Made by a program: the position numbers and the translations under genes. This document shows positions 26,015 to 35,433 of a DNA stretch of 64,000 nt, in pieces. Origin of the DNA: Stutzerimonas stutzeri (lineage in GTDB: Bacteria; Pseudomonadota; Gammaproteobacteria; Pseudomonadales; Pseudomonadaceae); the NCBI RefSeq assembly GCF_000219605.1, contig NC_015740.1:3100001-3164000 (forward strand). Direction: 5' to 3'. The notes beneath the pieces were generated by a model. That model did not search any database and was not told the origin of the DNA. It was given only the letters and a program-made list of their open reading frames with translations. Within the stretch, counting starts at the first letter, position 1; each line of letters begins with the position of its first letter.

Positions 26015-27316
26015 TCAGGGGCGCGGGGCACCGCTTCGCCAGCGCTCGATATGCCCGGCGAGCAGGTCGGCGATGGGCAGGCGGGCGCCAAGGCGGTAAA
26101 GGTTCCAGTAGTGACCTTCAAGGGTGCGATTGATCAGCAAGGTGCCGGAGGCCGGTTGCAGGCTGCCGAGGGCGGACATCAGCAACGGAAAGAGTTCGGA
26201 CAGTTGCTGATGCAAGGCTGCTTCGCGGAAGTCCCACTGCGCGCCCGGTTGCAACAACGGGTGCAGCATCAGGTAGATGCGCCGATACAGCCCGTGCGGC
26301 GGCATGCTGCCAGGCTGACGTCCGCCGAGCATCTGGAAGCCCGCCTCGAGCGCCTCGCTGGACGTGCCGCGCAGCGCCTCGAAGATCTGTACGTAACCGG
26401 CCAGCAGACGCGGTTCCAGGCGCAGCACGCTGCCGAAATCGTAGACCACCAGTTCGCCGCGCTCGGTCCAGGCCAGGTTGCCCGGATGCGGATCGGTGTG
26501 CAGCCGCTGCAGACCGAACGCCTGCTCGGCGAGCCACTGGCAGAGGCTTTCGGCCAGGCGCTGGCGGACATCGGCGGGCGCCTGTTCGACCTCGGCCATG
26601 GAACGCCCGGGGCGGTCCTCCAGCACCAGCACGCCGGGCCGACAGAGTTCGCTGGCAGCGAAGGGAATGCCGATGCCGGGCCAGCCGCTGAAGTGTGCGC
26701 GGAAGGCTTCGAGGTTTTCGCGTTCGGCGGCATAGTCCAGTTCCTCGCCGATAGCTCGCTGCAGCTCGGTGTAGACCGCCTCCAGCCGCGCCGGTGGCGT
26801 ACCGAACAGACGCCCCAGTGGCATCAGGCGGCGCAACTGGCGCAGGTCCGCTTCGCAGATCGCGTGAATGCCGGGGTACTGGGCCTTCATGATCAACGCC
26901 CTGCCCTGGCGATCGCGGGCGCGGTGCACCTGGCCCAGCGAAGCGGCCGCGGCAGGCGTCGGTTCGATGGATTCGAACAGGTCGTAGAGACGGCCGTCAT
27001 ACAGCCGCTGCAGGTTGGCTTCCAGTGCGGCGAACGGCAGCGAGGGCACCTGATTCTGCAGGCGCGCCAGCGCCGCGCTGATGGGTTCGGGCAACAGGTC
27101 CTGCCATTGCGAAGCCTGCTGGCCCAGCTTGAGCACCGGGCCTTTCATCTGGCCAAGGGCATCGCCCAGTAGCTCGCCCACCGGCTGCCAGTCGATGCGC
27201 GCCTTGCCCGGCGTGATGCGTTGCACCAGCAGATTGCCGGCGATCCGCGCACCGGTGCCGCCCAGCTGCAGAAAGCGGCCGAGCGCCGAAGCCGAGGGGC
27301 GCGAGAATCGAGACAT
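26015..27316 (-). CDS. ABC1/UbiB-family atypical kinase
   Basis: This 433-residue protein has ABC1 (ADCK/UbiB) motifs: the KxGQ motif in GPVLKLGQQAS near residue 77, ASLGQVHRA (alanine-rich nucleotide loop), TDPHPGN as catalytic loop and VYDFGS as metal-binding motif. UbiB-type proteins support ubiquinone synthesis and lipid handling through ATPase activity. This one lacks the C-terminal membrane helices of UbiB and stands outside a ubi operon, so it belongs to the broader AarF group of unknown role. The start at 27316 gives the family start; a longer frame reaching 27688 is unlikely to be translated. Confidence 0.85.
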   Translation of the reverse strand: MSRFSRPSASALGRFLQLGGTGARIAGNLLVQRITPGKARIDWQPVGELLGDALGQMKGPVLKLGQQASQWQDLLPEPISAALARLQNQVPSLPFAALEANLQRLYDGRLYDLFESIEPTPAAAASLGQVHRARDRQGRALIMKAQYPGIHAICEADLRQLRRLMPLGRLFGTPPARLEAVYTELQRAIGEELDYAAERENLEAFRAHFSGWPGIGIPFAASELCRPGVLVLEDRPGRSMAEVEQAPADVRQRLAESLCQWLAEQAFGLQRLHTDPHPGNLAWTERGELVVYDFGSVLRLEPRLLAGYVQIFEALRGTSSEALEAGFQMLGGRQPGSMPPHGLYRRIYLMLHPLLQPGAQWDFREAALHQQLSELFPLLMSALGSLQPASGTLLINRTLEGHYWNLYRLGARLPIADLLAGHIERWRSGAPRP

Positions 27317-27726
27317 GGCGGCTACCTGGGAAGGCAAAGGCTGATCATGGAACAGCCGCGATGTCGATCCAAGGTGCAATGGTTGCAGCCTGTTGCGCAC
27401 CCGCAGCGAACCTCCCTGCGAAGGCTTCTCGGGGCGCCTGATGGTGCGCCGCCTGAGGACGCGATGACGCCTGCAACGAGCCCGGTCAAATTCCGATATG
27501 CGGAACGGCGCGGCAAAAGCCCAGTCGGAATAGATGACTACGCCCCTCGGTTTTCGCTTGCCGAACACGCCTGCCACACGGTCATGGCGAACCGGCACGG
27601 GGCTTCTTGCCCGACCGCTTGTGCGGCTTTGACGGGCGCGTTCCATTGCCTCGCGGCGCTCGAAGCGCGAGGTCAGGAACCAGGACACGCAGTCTCCATG
27701 AGGCTGCCTGCGTAAGGAGCATGGAA
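27317..27726. other. Divergent intergenic region before the KaiC-like gene
   Basis: These 410 bases separate the ABC1-family gene from the KaiC-like gene. I see the strong ribosome site AAGGAG at 27714-27719 but no convincing promoter or hairpin. Open frames here are extensions of the flanking genes. Confidence 0.4.
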
Positions 27727-29253
27727 ATGACCGATACCCACGATCTTGATTTCCCCATGGATGACGAAGCCCAGCGTATTTCGACGGGCAGCGAAGGGCT
27801 GGACAACATCCTCGGCGGTGGCCTGGACCCCAACCGCATGTATCTCTACGAGGGCAGCCCGGGCTCGGGCAAGACCACCATTGCGCTGCAGTTCCTGCTT
27901 GAGGGCGTGCGCAGGGGCGAGCGCGTGCTCTACGTGACGCTGTCGGAAACCAAGGCAGAGCTGGAGCTGGTGGCCAAGCGGCACGGCTGGAGCCTGGATG
28001 GCATTGATGTGTTCGAACTGGTCAGCCCGGAAACCAGCCTCGATCCGGAGCTGGAGCTGACCGTGCTGCACCCGGCGGAAATGGAGCTCAGCGAAACCAC
28101 CCAGCAGGTGTTCGACCGCGTCAGCGAAACCAACCCGACGCGGGTGATCTTCGACAGCCTTTCGGAAATGCGTCTGCTGGCCCAAAGCCCGCTGCGCTAT
28201 CGCCGGCAGGTGCTGGCACTCAAGCACTTCTTCACCACCCGCCGCTGCACGGTGATCCTGCTCGATGACCAGACCTCGGAAATGGGCGACCTGCAGCTGC
28301 ACTCGATTTCCCATGGGGTCGTCCTGCTGGAGCAGCTGGCCATCGACTATGGCGCCGAACGCAGGCGTCTGCGGGTCATCAAGATGCGCGGCATCCAGTT
28401 CCGCGGGGGCTACCACGACTTCGTCATCCGCAAGGGCGGGCTGCAGATCTATCCGCGCCTGATCGCGGCCGAGCATCGCTCCTGCTTTGTCGGCGAGGTG
28501 GCCTCCTCCGGCAACGAGATGCTGGACCGGATGCTCGGTGGCGGGCTGGAACGCGGCACCAACGCGCTGCTGGTCGGCGCGGCCGGGGTCGGCAAGTCCT
28601 CGCTGGCGCTGACCTATGCGTACGCCGCCTGCCAACGCGGCGAGCAGGTGGCCTTCTTCGTTTTCGACGAGAACATCGGCACCCTGCTGACCCGCGGCCG
28701 CGCACTGGGAATGGATATCGAGCCTTGGATCGAACGAGGCCTGCTGCACCTGCAACAGGTCGACCCGGCCGAACTGTCGCCCGGCGAGTTCACCGCCGCG
28801 GTGCGCCACAGCGTCGAAGTGCAAGGCGCCGGGCTGGTGGTGCTCGATAGCCTCAACGGCTACCTGCACGCCATGCCGGACGGCAAGTTCCTGGTCCTCC
28901 AGATGCACGAGCTGCTGAGTTACCTGGGGCAGAAAGGGGTGGTCACCATCATGGTATTGGCCCAGCATGGGCTGGTTGGCGTAATGGATACCCCAATCGA
29001 CATCAGCTACCTGAGCGATGCCGTCATCATGCAGCGCTATTTCGAGCATGCCGGCATCATCCGCCGGGCCCTGTCGGTGGTGAAGAAGCGCAGCGGGCGC
29101 CACGAGAACACCATCCGCGAATACCGCTTCAGTCCCACCGGCATCCAGGTCGGGCCGCCCCTGAGTCACTTCAACGGCATCCTTTCGGGCACACCGGAAT
29201 ACACCGGCGATGCGGCTCAGCTACTGAAAGACGAGCATGACGACACCTACTAA
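27727..29253 (+). CDS. KaiC-like dual-RecA-domain ATPase
   Basis: This 508-residue protein has two tandem RecA/KaiC domains. Domain one has P-loop [10 protein letters not shown] (Lys49) and [11 protein letters not shown] as Walker B; domain two has [12 protein letters not shown] (Lys290) and [10 protein letters not shown]. KaiC-like proteins outside cyanobacteria act with histidine kinases in stress or redox signalling; no kaiA or kaiB gene is here. It is followed, with a 17-base overlap, by a hybrid kinase gene, which suggests a two-protein signalling unit. The start at 27727 is preferred over the ATG at 27721, which is only one base from AAGGAG. The C-terminus lacks an obvious autophosphorylation tail. 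Confidence 0.87.
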   Translation: MTDTHDLDFPMDDEAQRISTGSEGLDNILGGGLDPNRMYLYEGSPGSGKTTIALQFLLEGVRRGERVLYVTLSETKAELELVAKRHGWSLDGIDVFELVSPETSLDPELELTVLHPAEMELSETTQQVFDRVSETNPTRVIFDSLSEMRLLAQSPLRYRRQVLALKHFFTTRRCTVILLDDQTSEMGDLQLHSISHGVVLLEQLAIDYGAERRRLRVIKMRGIQFRGGYHDFVIRKGGLQIYPRLIAAEHRSCFVGEVASSGNEMLDRMLGGGLERGTNALLVGAAGVGKSSLALTYAYAACQRGEQVAFFVFDENIGTLLTRGRALGMDIEPWIERGLLHLQQVDPAELSPGEFTAAVRHSVEVQGAGLVVLDSLNGYLHAMPDGKFLVLQMHELLSYLGQKGVVTIMVLAQHGLVGVMDTPIDISYLSDAVIMQRYFEHAGIIRRALSVVKKRSGRHENTIREYRFSPTGIQVGPPLSHFNGILSGTPEYTGDAAQLLKDEHDDTY

Positions 29254-30909
29254 ACGTGACAGCCCCACCGTAGTCGTCTTTGCCCCCATCGGTCGGGACG
29301 GCCCCGCCTCGGCCGAGCTGCTCAACCGCAGCGGCATGGAAGCCGTGGTCTGCCACAGCCTCGAGGAAGTGCTCCAGCGCGCGGAAACGGAAGCCGACGC
29401 CGTATTCATCGCCGAGGAAGGCCTGTTCGGCCATGACCTCGCGGCTCTGGCCGCCTGGGTCGACCGACAGCCGGCCTGGTCCGATTTTCCCTTCGTGGTG
29501 CTCACCAGCAAGCATCAGCAACCGGCCGTGGCCGCCTGGCGCCAGCGCATGGTCGCCGCGCTGCGCAACGTCTCGCTGCTGGAACGTCCGGTGCAGAGCA
29601 TTACCCTCACCAGTGCCATGAAGGCGGCGCTGCGCGGGCGGCATCGCCAGTACGAGGTGCGCGCACTGCTCGAAGCGCGCGAACGTGCCTCGCACGAGCT
29701 CGAAGCGCTGGTGGTCGAACGGACCAGCGAGCTGGAAAAGGCCAACCAGGAACTGCGCACGCAGATGGCCGAACGTACCCGTATCGAGGAGACCCTGCGC
29801 CAGGCGCAGAAAATCGAGGCCATCGGCCAGCTCACCGGCGGCATCGCCCATGACTTCAACAACCTGCTGATGGTGATTTCCGGCGGGCTCGACATGCTCG
29901 ACCGCCGCGCCGATCCCGCACGCCGCGAACGCCTGATGCCGGCATGCGCCAGGCGGCCCAGCGCGGCACATCGCTCACCCGCCAGCTGTTGGCCTTCTCC
30001 CGGCGCCAGTCGCTGGCGCCGGAATCCGTCGACCTGGTGCTGCGCATCGGGCGGATGCGCGAGCTGCTCGACCGCAACGTGCACGTGCAGGTGCAGTGCG
30101 CCCCGGACCTGTGGCCTGTGGAAGTCGATCCGGGCGAGCTGGAACTGGTGATTCTCAACCTCGCGGTCAACGCCCGCGACGCCATGCCCGATGGCGGCTC
30201 GATCCTGATCGAGGCACGCAATGCGCCGGATGAACCGGTCATGGGCCTGCGCGGCGACTTCGTCCGCCTCGCGGTCATCGACGACGGCACCGGTATCCCG
30301 GAGGACGTCCGCGCGCGGGTGTTCGATCCCTTCTTCACCACCAAGGAAATCGGCAAGGGCTCGGGGCTCGGCCTGGCCCAGGTCTACGGCTTCGCCCGGC
30401 AATCGGGCGGCACCGTCTGGATCGAAAGCGAATGCGGACGCGGCACCAGCGTGATCATGCTGCTGCCGCGTTCGGCGCGTGTACCCGAGCAGCCCGCCGA
30501 GGATGAACGCGCCGCCGACGATGCCGCCGACCCTTCCCTCGGCAGCGTGCTGCTGGTGGATGACGACGAGGAAGTGGCCGCGCTGGTGGGCGAGATGCTC
30601 GAGCACCTGGGGTACCGCGTCAGCCACGCCGACAGTGCCACCGCTGCGCTGAATGCGCTGGCCAACGGCTGCAAGGTAGACGTCGTGTTCTCCGACGTGA
30701 TGATGCCAGGTGGCATGAATGGCGTTGAGCTGGCCAGGGAGATTCGTGTGCGCGCCCTGGGCGTTCCGGTGCTGCTCACCAGCGGCTATGCCGAGGCCGC
30801 TCAGCAATCGGCTGCGGCCGAGGGGGTGCACGTGCTGGCCAAGCCCTATCGGCTCGAAGACCTGGCCGCCTCGCTGCACGACGCGATCGAGGGCGCGAAG
30901 GACGTCTAG
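29237..30909 (+). pseudogene. Hybrid sensor histidine kinase split by a one-base frameshift
   Basis: The first frame encodes a receiver-like domain with degenerate acceptor (VFIAEE), a coiled coil and the HisKA motif GGIAHDFNN (His205). It goes out of frame near 29938, after the ARRERLM codons. The next frame, open from 29944, continues with [21 protein letters not shown], the ATPase motifs [10 protein letters not shown] and [12 protein letters not shown], and a receiver with Asp in FSDVMMPGG. Alignment with the kinase at 23203 shows one base missing; adding a G to make ATG-GCC-GGC-ATG would restore one product of about 557 residues. As written, kinase and ATPase parts are separated and no ribosome site precedes the second part. 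A sequencing error is possible. Confidence 0.85.
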
Positions 30910-30945
30910 ATTGCCCTTCCGACCCTGACTGAAGCGGGCGGTGGC

Positions 30946-31161
30946 TCAGTCGATTCGCCGATAGCGATAGTGCTGCGGCTTGAATACCTGATTGAAATGC
31001 CGGCCCAGCGAGTCGGCCTCCAGCAACGCCTGCACCACCTCGGGCGGAACCGCCTCGTAGCGATACAGCGCACCGCTGCTGAATTCCACCTCCAGTATCT
31101 GCTGCTCGGGGTCGTAACCCAGCGAGCGCAGGCTGCTCGATTGTAAGGCGACGCGCTTCAT
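30946..31161 (-). CDS. KTSC domain protein
   Basis: This 71-residue protein has the KTSC domain pattern: SSSLRSLGYDPEQQILEVEF, then YRYEAVPPEVVQALLEADS and a basic C-terminal HFNQVFKPQHY. KTSC domains are small, often found alone or fused to lysyl-tRNA synthetase-like proteins, with possible nucleic-acid binding. The function here is unknown. It is translationally coupled to the ABC exporter through an ATGA at 31158-31161 and ends the glycan operon. Confidence 0.82.
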   Translation of the reverse strand: MKRVALQSSSLRSLGYDPEQQILEVEFSSGALYRYEAVPPEVVQALLEADSLGRHFNQVFKPQHYRYRRID

Positions 31162-32963
31162 GGCCCGCTTGCGGTATCACGGTTGAAGCCCTCGGCCTGC
31201 ATGCGCCAGAGCCCATCGAACTCGCCGCCGCGGCGGCGCAGCTCCTGTGGCGGGCCGTCCTCGACGATGCGACCGTCGCGCAGCACGATGATGCGGTCGA
31301 AGCTCGACAGCGTTGACAGGCGATGTGCCACGGCCACCACCGTCCGGTTGTGCACCAGGTTGTCCAGCGCGGCCTGGATCTCGGCCTCGGACTGAGTATC
31401 GAGCGCCGAAGTGGCCTCGTCGAGGATGAGAATCGGCGCATCCTTGAGGAAGGCCCGAGCGATACCCAAGCGCTGGCGCTGGCCGCCCGAGAGCATCACC
31501 CCACGCTCGCCGACCAGGGTGTCGTAACCCTGCGGCAGCTCACGGATGAAGCTGTCGCAGAACGCCCGGCGGGCGGCCTGGACCACTTCTTCGTCCGAGG
31601 CGTCAGGGCGGCCGTAGCGGATGTTCTCGCGGATGCTGCGATTGAACAGCGCGGTTTCCTGCGGCACCACGGCGATCTTCTCGCGCAGGCTGTCCTGGCT
31701 GACGCTGCGGATGTCCTGGCCGTCGAGCAGGATGCGGCCGTGCTGCACATCGTCCAGCCGCTGGATGAGATGGATCAGGGTCGATTTGCCCGCCCCCGAG
31801 GAGCCCACCACGCCTACCTTCTGCCCGGCCGGGATATGCAGATCGAGCTGCTCGAACACCATGCCGCGCTCGGGATAACCGAAGCCGACCCCCTCGAAGG
31901 TGATGTCGCCTTCGGCGAGCATCAGCTGGGTATCGGTGTCCTCCAGACCGTGGGGCTGGACGATGATGCGCAGGGTGTCGTCGATGGCGCCGAGCTGCTG
32001 GGTGGCATCCACCAAAGCCAGCGCCAGGTCGCGCGAGCCGTGCAGGATACGGAAGGTCAGCGCGCTGACCAGCACGACGTCACCGGCGGTCACCGAACCG
32101 CCGATCCACAGCTGGATTGCCCAGATCAGCATGCCGCCGGCCATCACCGACAGGCAGATGTCATGCATCACACGGGCCTTTTCCAGGTACATCCAGCTGC
32201 GTCGCTGGGCACGGGCCTCGTAGCCGATCTCGTGGGCCAGGCGTTCGGCCTCGCGATCCCGGGCGGAAAAGGCCTTGATCGTCCAGACATTCGACACCGC
32301 GTCCACCAGCTCGCCGCCGACCCGCGCCGACTGCGCCGCGAAACGCTGATGCTTGCTGCGCCCGCGGATACCGAAGCCGGTGATCAGCGCCGCGACGATG
32401 GCGACGAAGACGATCAGCGCCACCGCCATCTGCCAGCCGACGGTGAACAGCACCACCACGGCGCCAAGGAAGTCGACGATCGGCGGCACGATCTTCCACG
32501 CCAGCCCGCCATAGATCGAACCGGCCGCGGCCCCGAGGGCGGAGATGCGATTGCCCAGCGAGCCGGCGAAATGCTCGGTGAAATAGCGCATCGGGTGGCC
32601 CGTCAGGTGCTTGAACAGGTCGACGCGGATGTCCACCACGCTGGCCACCACGGTACGGCAACCAAGCCAGCCGCCCAGGCGCCAGAACACGTTCTCGGTG
32701 ACGATCAGGCCGATGAACAGCCCCAACGGCCACCAGACGTTGGCCGAACCGCGATCCGAGGTGCCCTGCGCCATCGCATCGACCAGCAGCTTCATGCCGT
32801 ACTGCACGGCCACCGCGCAGCTCGCCGCGCCGATGATCAGTGCCAGCAGGCCGCCGAAATGCCAGGGCCGCGCGCAGATGTAATGCCAGAGAAACGCCAC
32901 CGGACGGCTGGGCAACGGCAGCTCGTCGGCCTTTGCCTGGGGCACGGCGGCCGCCTGGTTCAT
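31158..32963 (-). CDS. ABC exporter, fused membrane and ATPase domains
   Basis: This 601-residue half-transporter has an N-terminal six-helix membrane domain (about 25-320) and a C-terminal ATPase domain with GSSGAGKST (Walker A), LSGGQRQR signature and ILDEATSALD (Walker B). It belongs to the MsbA/lipid and peptide exporter class and should work as a homodimer. It overlaps the glycosidase gene and the KTSC gene by four bases each, so it belongs to the galactofuranose operon. It might export a glycolipid or oligosaccharide. Substrate cannot be read from sequence. Confidence 0.87.
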   Translation of the reverse strand: MNQAAAVPQAKADELPLPSRPVAFLWHYICARPWHFGGLLALIIGAASCAVAVQYGMKLLVDAMAQGTSDRGSANVWWPLGLFIGLIVTENVFWRLGGWLGCRTVVASVVDIRVDLFKHLTGHPMRYFTEHFAGSLGNRISALGAAAGSIYGGLAWKIVPPIVDFLGAVVVLFTVGWQMAVALIVFVAIVAALITGFGIRGRSKHQRFAAQSARVGGELVDAVSNVWTIKAFSARDREAERLAHEIGYEARAQRRSWMYLEKARVMHDICLSVMAGGMLIWAIQLWIGGSVTAGDVVLVSALTFRILHGSRDLALALVDATQQLGAIDDTLRIIVQPHGLEDTDTQLMLAEGDITFEGVGFGYPERGMVFEQLDLHIPAGQKVGVVGSSGAGKSTLIHLIQRLDDVQHGRILLDGQDIRSVSQDSLREKIAVVPQETALFNRSIRENIRYGRPDASDEEVVQAARRAFCDSFIRELPQGYDTLVGERGVMLSGGQRQRLGIARAFLKDAPILILDEATSALDTQSEAEIQAALDNLVHNRTVVAVAHRLSTLSSFDRIIVLRDGRIVEDGPPQELRRRGGEFDGLWRMQAEGFNRDTASGP

Positions 32964-34114
32964 GACATCACTGCGGCGAGTTGCGGGGCCGGATTCGACT
33001 GGCTGAAGCGCGCCTGCTGCAGGCTCAGCTCATCGGCCAACCCCTGGTGTACGCAGCGCCGGCCGCTTTCGTCGGCAAAACCGAGCAGGCCAACCGGACA
33101 GTGTCGCTCGTCCGCCCAGCCCGGATAATCCAGCACCGGATACAGGCAGATGCCCTCCACCGGCACACCGGCCTGCATCGCCAGGCCCGCCTGCTCGCTG
33201 ACATAGCGCAGCCAATCGCCGCGCAGGTCGCCCTCGGCGCCGGTCTCGGCAATCAGCAGGGGGCGCTTGTAGCGCTGGTGGATCTCGCGCAGGATGCCCT
33301 TGAACGGCCGGTAATCCGGGCTGTCCCGCTCGATGGTGCGGCCATCGCCGTGGTACCACTGGTTATCCGAGTAGTAGTTGACGCCGATGATGTCGAGGTA
33401 CTCCGGCGCACCGCCGAGCCCCGGCCATTGTTCGCCGCAGAGCATGTCCCAGGCCTCGAACTGCGCCTGGCGAAAGCGCTCGGCGTCGCGCTGCGGGCCT
33501 GGCCGGTCGTTGCCAGCAACCACATGAATGGCCGGATCGACCTGAACGAAACGCGCCCGCGGATCGACCGCGCGAATCGCCTGCATCGCGGCGATGGTGG
33601 CCCGCACCAGCTGGTGCTTGAGTTCGAAGCCGCGGCCGCGCGCCATGGGGTTGAAGTAGGCCTCGTCGCCGCCGGCCCAGGCCCAGAAGGAAATCTCGTT
33701 GAGCGGTGCATAGAACGGCACATCGTGGGTCTCGTCCTTGACCAGTTGCGCCACCGCCGCGGCATAACGGGCGAAGCGCTCGACGAACTGCGGCCGCCAG
33801 ATGTCGATGTCATCCGGCCAGCCGTAATGACACAGGTCCCAGATCACCTGGGTACCCTGGCGCTGGGCGGCCTGCAGCATGGGCAGGAAGCTCGACCAGT
33901 CGTACTGCCCCGGCTGGCGCTCGATCAGATGCCAGCGCAGGCCGTCGCGCACGGCATGCAGACCATGGCGGTGCAGTTCGGCGTAGTCGTGCGCGGCCCA
34001 GCGGTCATGGCCGGTCGCGGCGAGCAGGTCGAGCCGGCGGCCGTCGCTGCGGCGATGGTTCGAGCACTCGAAACCACCGAGAAAGAAACTCTTGAATACA
34101 GAGGGGTGGTGCAT
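32960..34114 (-). CDS. Glycoside hydrolase, family 1-like TIM barrel
   Basis: This 384-residue protein without signal peptide has a clan-A TIM-barrel pattern: early GLRWHLIERQPGQYDW, acid/base in APLNEISFW (Glu140) and nucleophile in LLIAETGAEG (Glu290). NVNYY-type segment DIIGVNYYSDNQW sits between them. It resembles a beta-glucosidase/beta-galactosidase-like group often found beside glycosyltransferases. Being cytoplasmic and in a glycan synthesis operon, it may trim or remodel an intermediate, or have lost hydrolysis. It is coupled to the ABC exporter by a four-base overlap and follows glf after 98 bases. Confidence 0.78.
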   Translation of the reverse strand: MHHPSVFKSFFLGGFECSNHRRSDGRRLDLLAATGHDRWAAHDYAELHRHGLHAVRDGLRWHLIERQPGQYDWSSFLPMLQAAQRQGTQVIWDLCHYGWPDDIDIWRPQFVERFARYAAAVAQLVKDETHDVPFYAPLNEISFWAWAGGDEAYFNPMARGRGFELKHQLVRATIAAMQAIRAVDPRARFVQVDPAIHVVAGNDRPGPQRDAERFRQAQFEAWDMLCGEQWPGLGGAPEYLDIIGVNYYSDNQWYHGDGRTIERDSPDYRPFKGILREIHQRYKRPLLIAETGAEGDLRGDWLRYVSEQAGLAMQAGVPVEGICLYPVLDYPGWADERHCPVGLLGFADESGRRCVHQGLADELSLQQARFSQSNPAPQLAAVMS

Positions 34115-34212
34115 CGTTTACCTCTTGGATGACGCCAGCGACCGCAGCGTTAACCGCGCGGCCCGTGCCCGAGCGCACGCGCCTCGGGCTCTTGCATAAC
34201 GACCGTTGCGCT

Positions 34213-35433
34213 TCAACCAAGTTGCCCGGCGACCGCCTGCGGCTGGCTGGCGTGCTCGGCTTCCTCGATGCGCTTGTACAGCGCCAGCGCCTGCCCTACC
34301 ACCTGATCCATGTTGTAGTACTTGTAGGTGCCGAGGCGGCCGACAAAGGTCACGTTCGGCGTTTCGTCCGCCAGCTGCTGATAGCGCTTGTACAGCTCGG
34401 CGTTCTCCGGCCGCGGGATCGGGTAGTAGGGATCGCCCTCGGCGGAGGGGTACTCGTAAGTGATGCTGGTCTTCGGGTGGACCTGCCCGGTGAGGTGCTT
34501 GTACTCGCTGATGCGTGTGTAGGGCACATCCTCGCTGGGGTAGTTGACCGTCCCCACGGCCTGGAACTGTTCCTGGTCGAGTTGCTTGTGCTCGAACTTC
34601 AGCGAGCGGTACGGCAGCTTGCCGAAGCGGTAGTCGAAGTATTCGTCGATCGGGCCGCAGAAGATCAGGTGGTCGTACTGCACCTCGTCGCGGATCTCGC
34701 GGTAGTCGGTGTTGAGCACGACCTTGATGTTGGGGTGCGCCAGCATCTTCTCGAACATCTTCGTGTAGCCATGCTTGGGCATCTGCTGGAAGGTGTCGGT
34801 GAAGTAGCGGTCGTCGGTGTTGGTGCGCGTGGGGATGCGCGAGGTCACCGACTTGTCCAGCTGCGACGGATCCAGGCCCCACTGCTTGCGGGTGTAGCCG
34901 CGGAAGAACTTCCGGTACAGCTCACGGCCGATGCCGTTGATCACCACGTCCTCGCTGGTCTGGATGTTCTCCACCGGCTCGGCGCGGCTGGCGAGAAAGT
35001 CGGCCGCTTCCTGTTCGGTGGTCATGTTCAGGCCATAGAGCCTGTTCAGCGTGGTCATGTTGATCGGGATCGGCACTTCCTGGCCATCCACCTGCGCCAG
35101 CACGCGATGTTCGTACGGGCGCCACTCGGTGAACTGCGAGAGGTAATCGACGATGCGCTGGGCGTTGGTGTGGAAGATGTGCGGGCCGTAGCGGTGGATC
35201 AGCACGCCGGACTCGTCGTGGTAGTCGTAGGCGTTGCCGGCGATATGCGGGCGCCGGTCGACCACCAGCACGCGCTTGTTCAGCCCCGCGGCAAGGCGCT
35301 CGGCGAGCACGCTGCCGGCGAAGCCGGCGCCGACGATCAGGTAGTCGAAGCCGCGTCTGCGCGCCTGTGGCTGGTCGCCCGCGCCTGCGCCGAGACGTTC
35401 CGGGTTGCTGTCCTGCGGGCTCATATCGCGCAT
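34213..35433 (-). CDS. glf: UDP-galactopyranose mutase
   Basis: This 406-residue flavoenzyme has the FAD motif DYLIVGAGFAGSVLAERLA near residue 30 and the glf signatures HIAGNAYDY, RYGPHIFHT, FFRGYTRKQWG and GRLGTYKYYNMDQV. It converts UDP-galactopyranose to UDP-galactofuranose, the precursor of Galf-containing glycans. The start at 35433 is supported by AAGGAG eight bases upstream, inside the end of the preceding glycosyltransferase gene (13-base overlap). The C-terminus ends in a short acidic/Gln tail. With galE facing this operon, both steps from UDP-glucose to UDP-Galf are encoded here. Confidence 0.95.
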   Translation of the reverse strand: MRDMSPQDSNPERLGAGAGDQPQARRRGFDYLIVGAGFAGSVLAERLAAGLNKRVLVVDRRPHIAGNAYDYHDESGVLIHRYGPHIFHTNAQRIVDYLSQFTEWRPYEHRVLAQVDGQEVPIPINMTTLNRLYGLNMTTEQEAADFLASRAEPVENIQTSEDVVINGIGRELYRKFFRGYTRKQWGLDPSQLDKSVTSRIPTRTNTDDRYFTDTFQQMPKHGYTKMFEKMLAHPNIKVVLNTDYREIRDEVQYDHLIFCGPIDEYFDYRFGKLPYRSLKFEHKQLDQEQFQAVGTVNYPSEDVPYTRISEYKHLTGQVHPKTSITYEYPSAEGDPYYPIPRPENAELYKRYQQLADETPNVTFVGRLGTYKYYNMDQVVGQALALYKRIEEAEHASQPQAVAGQLG

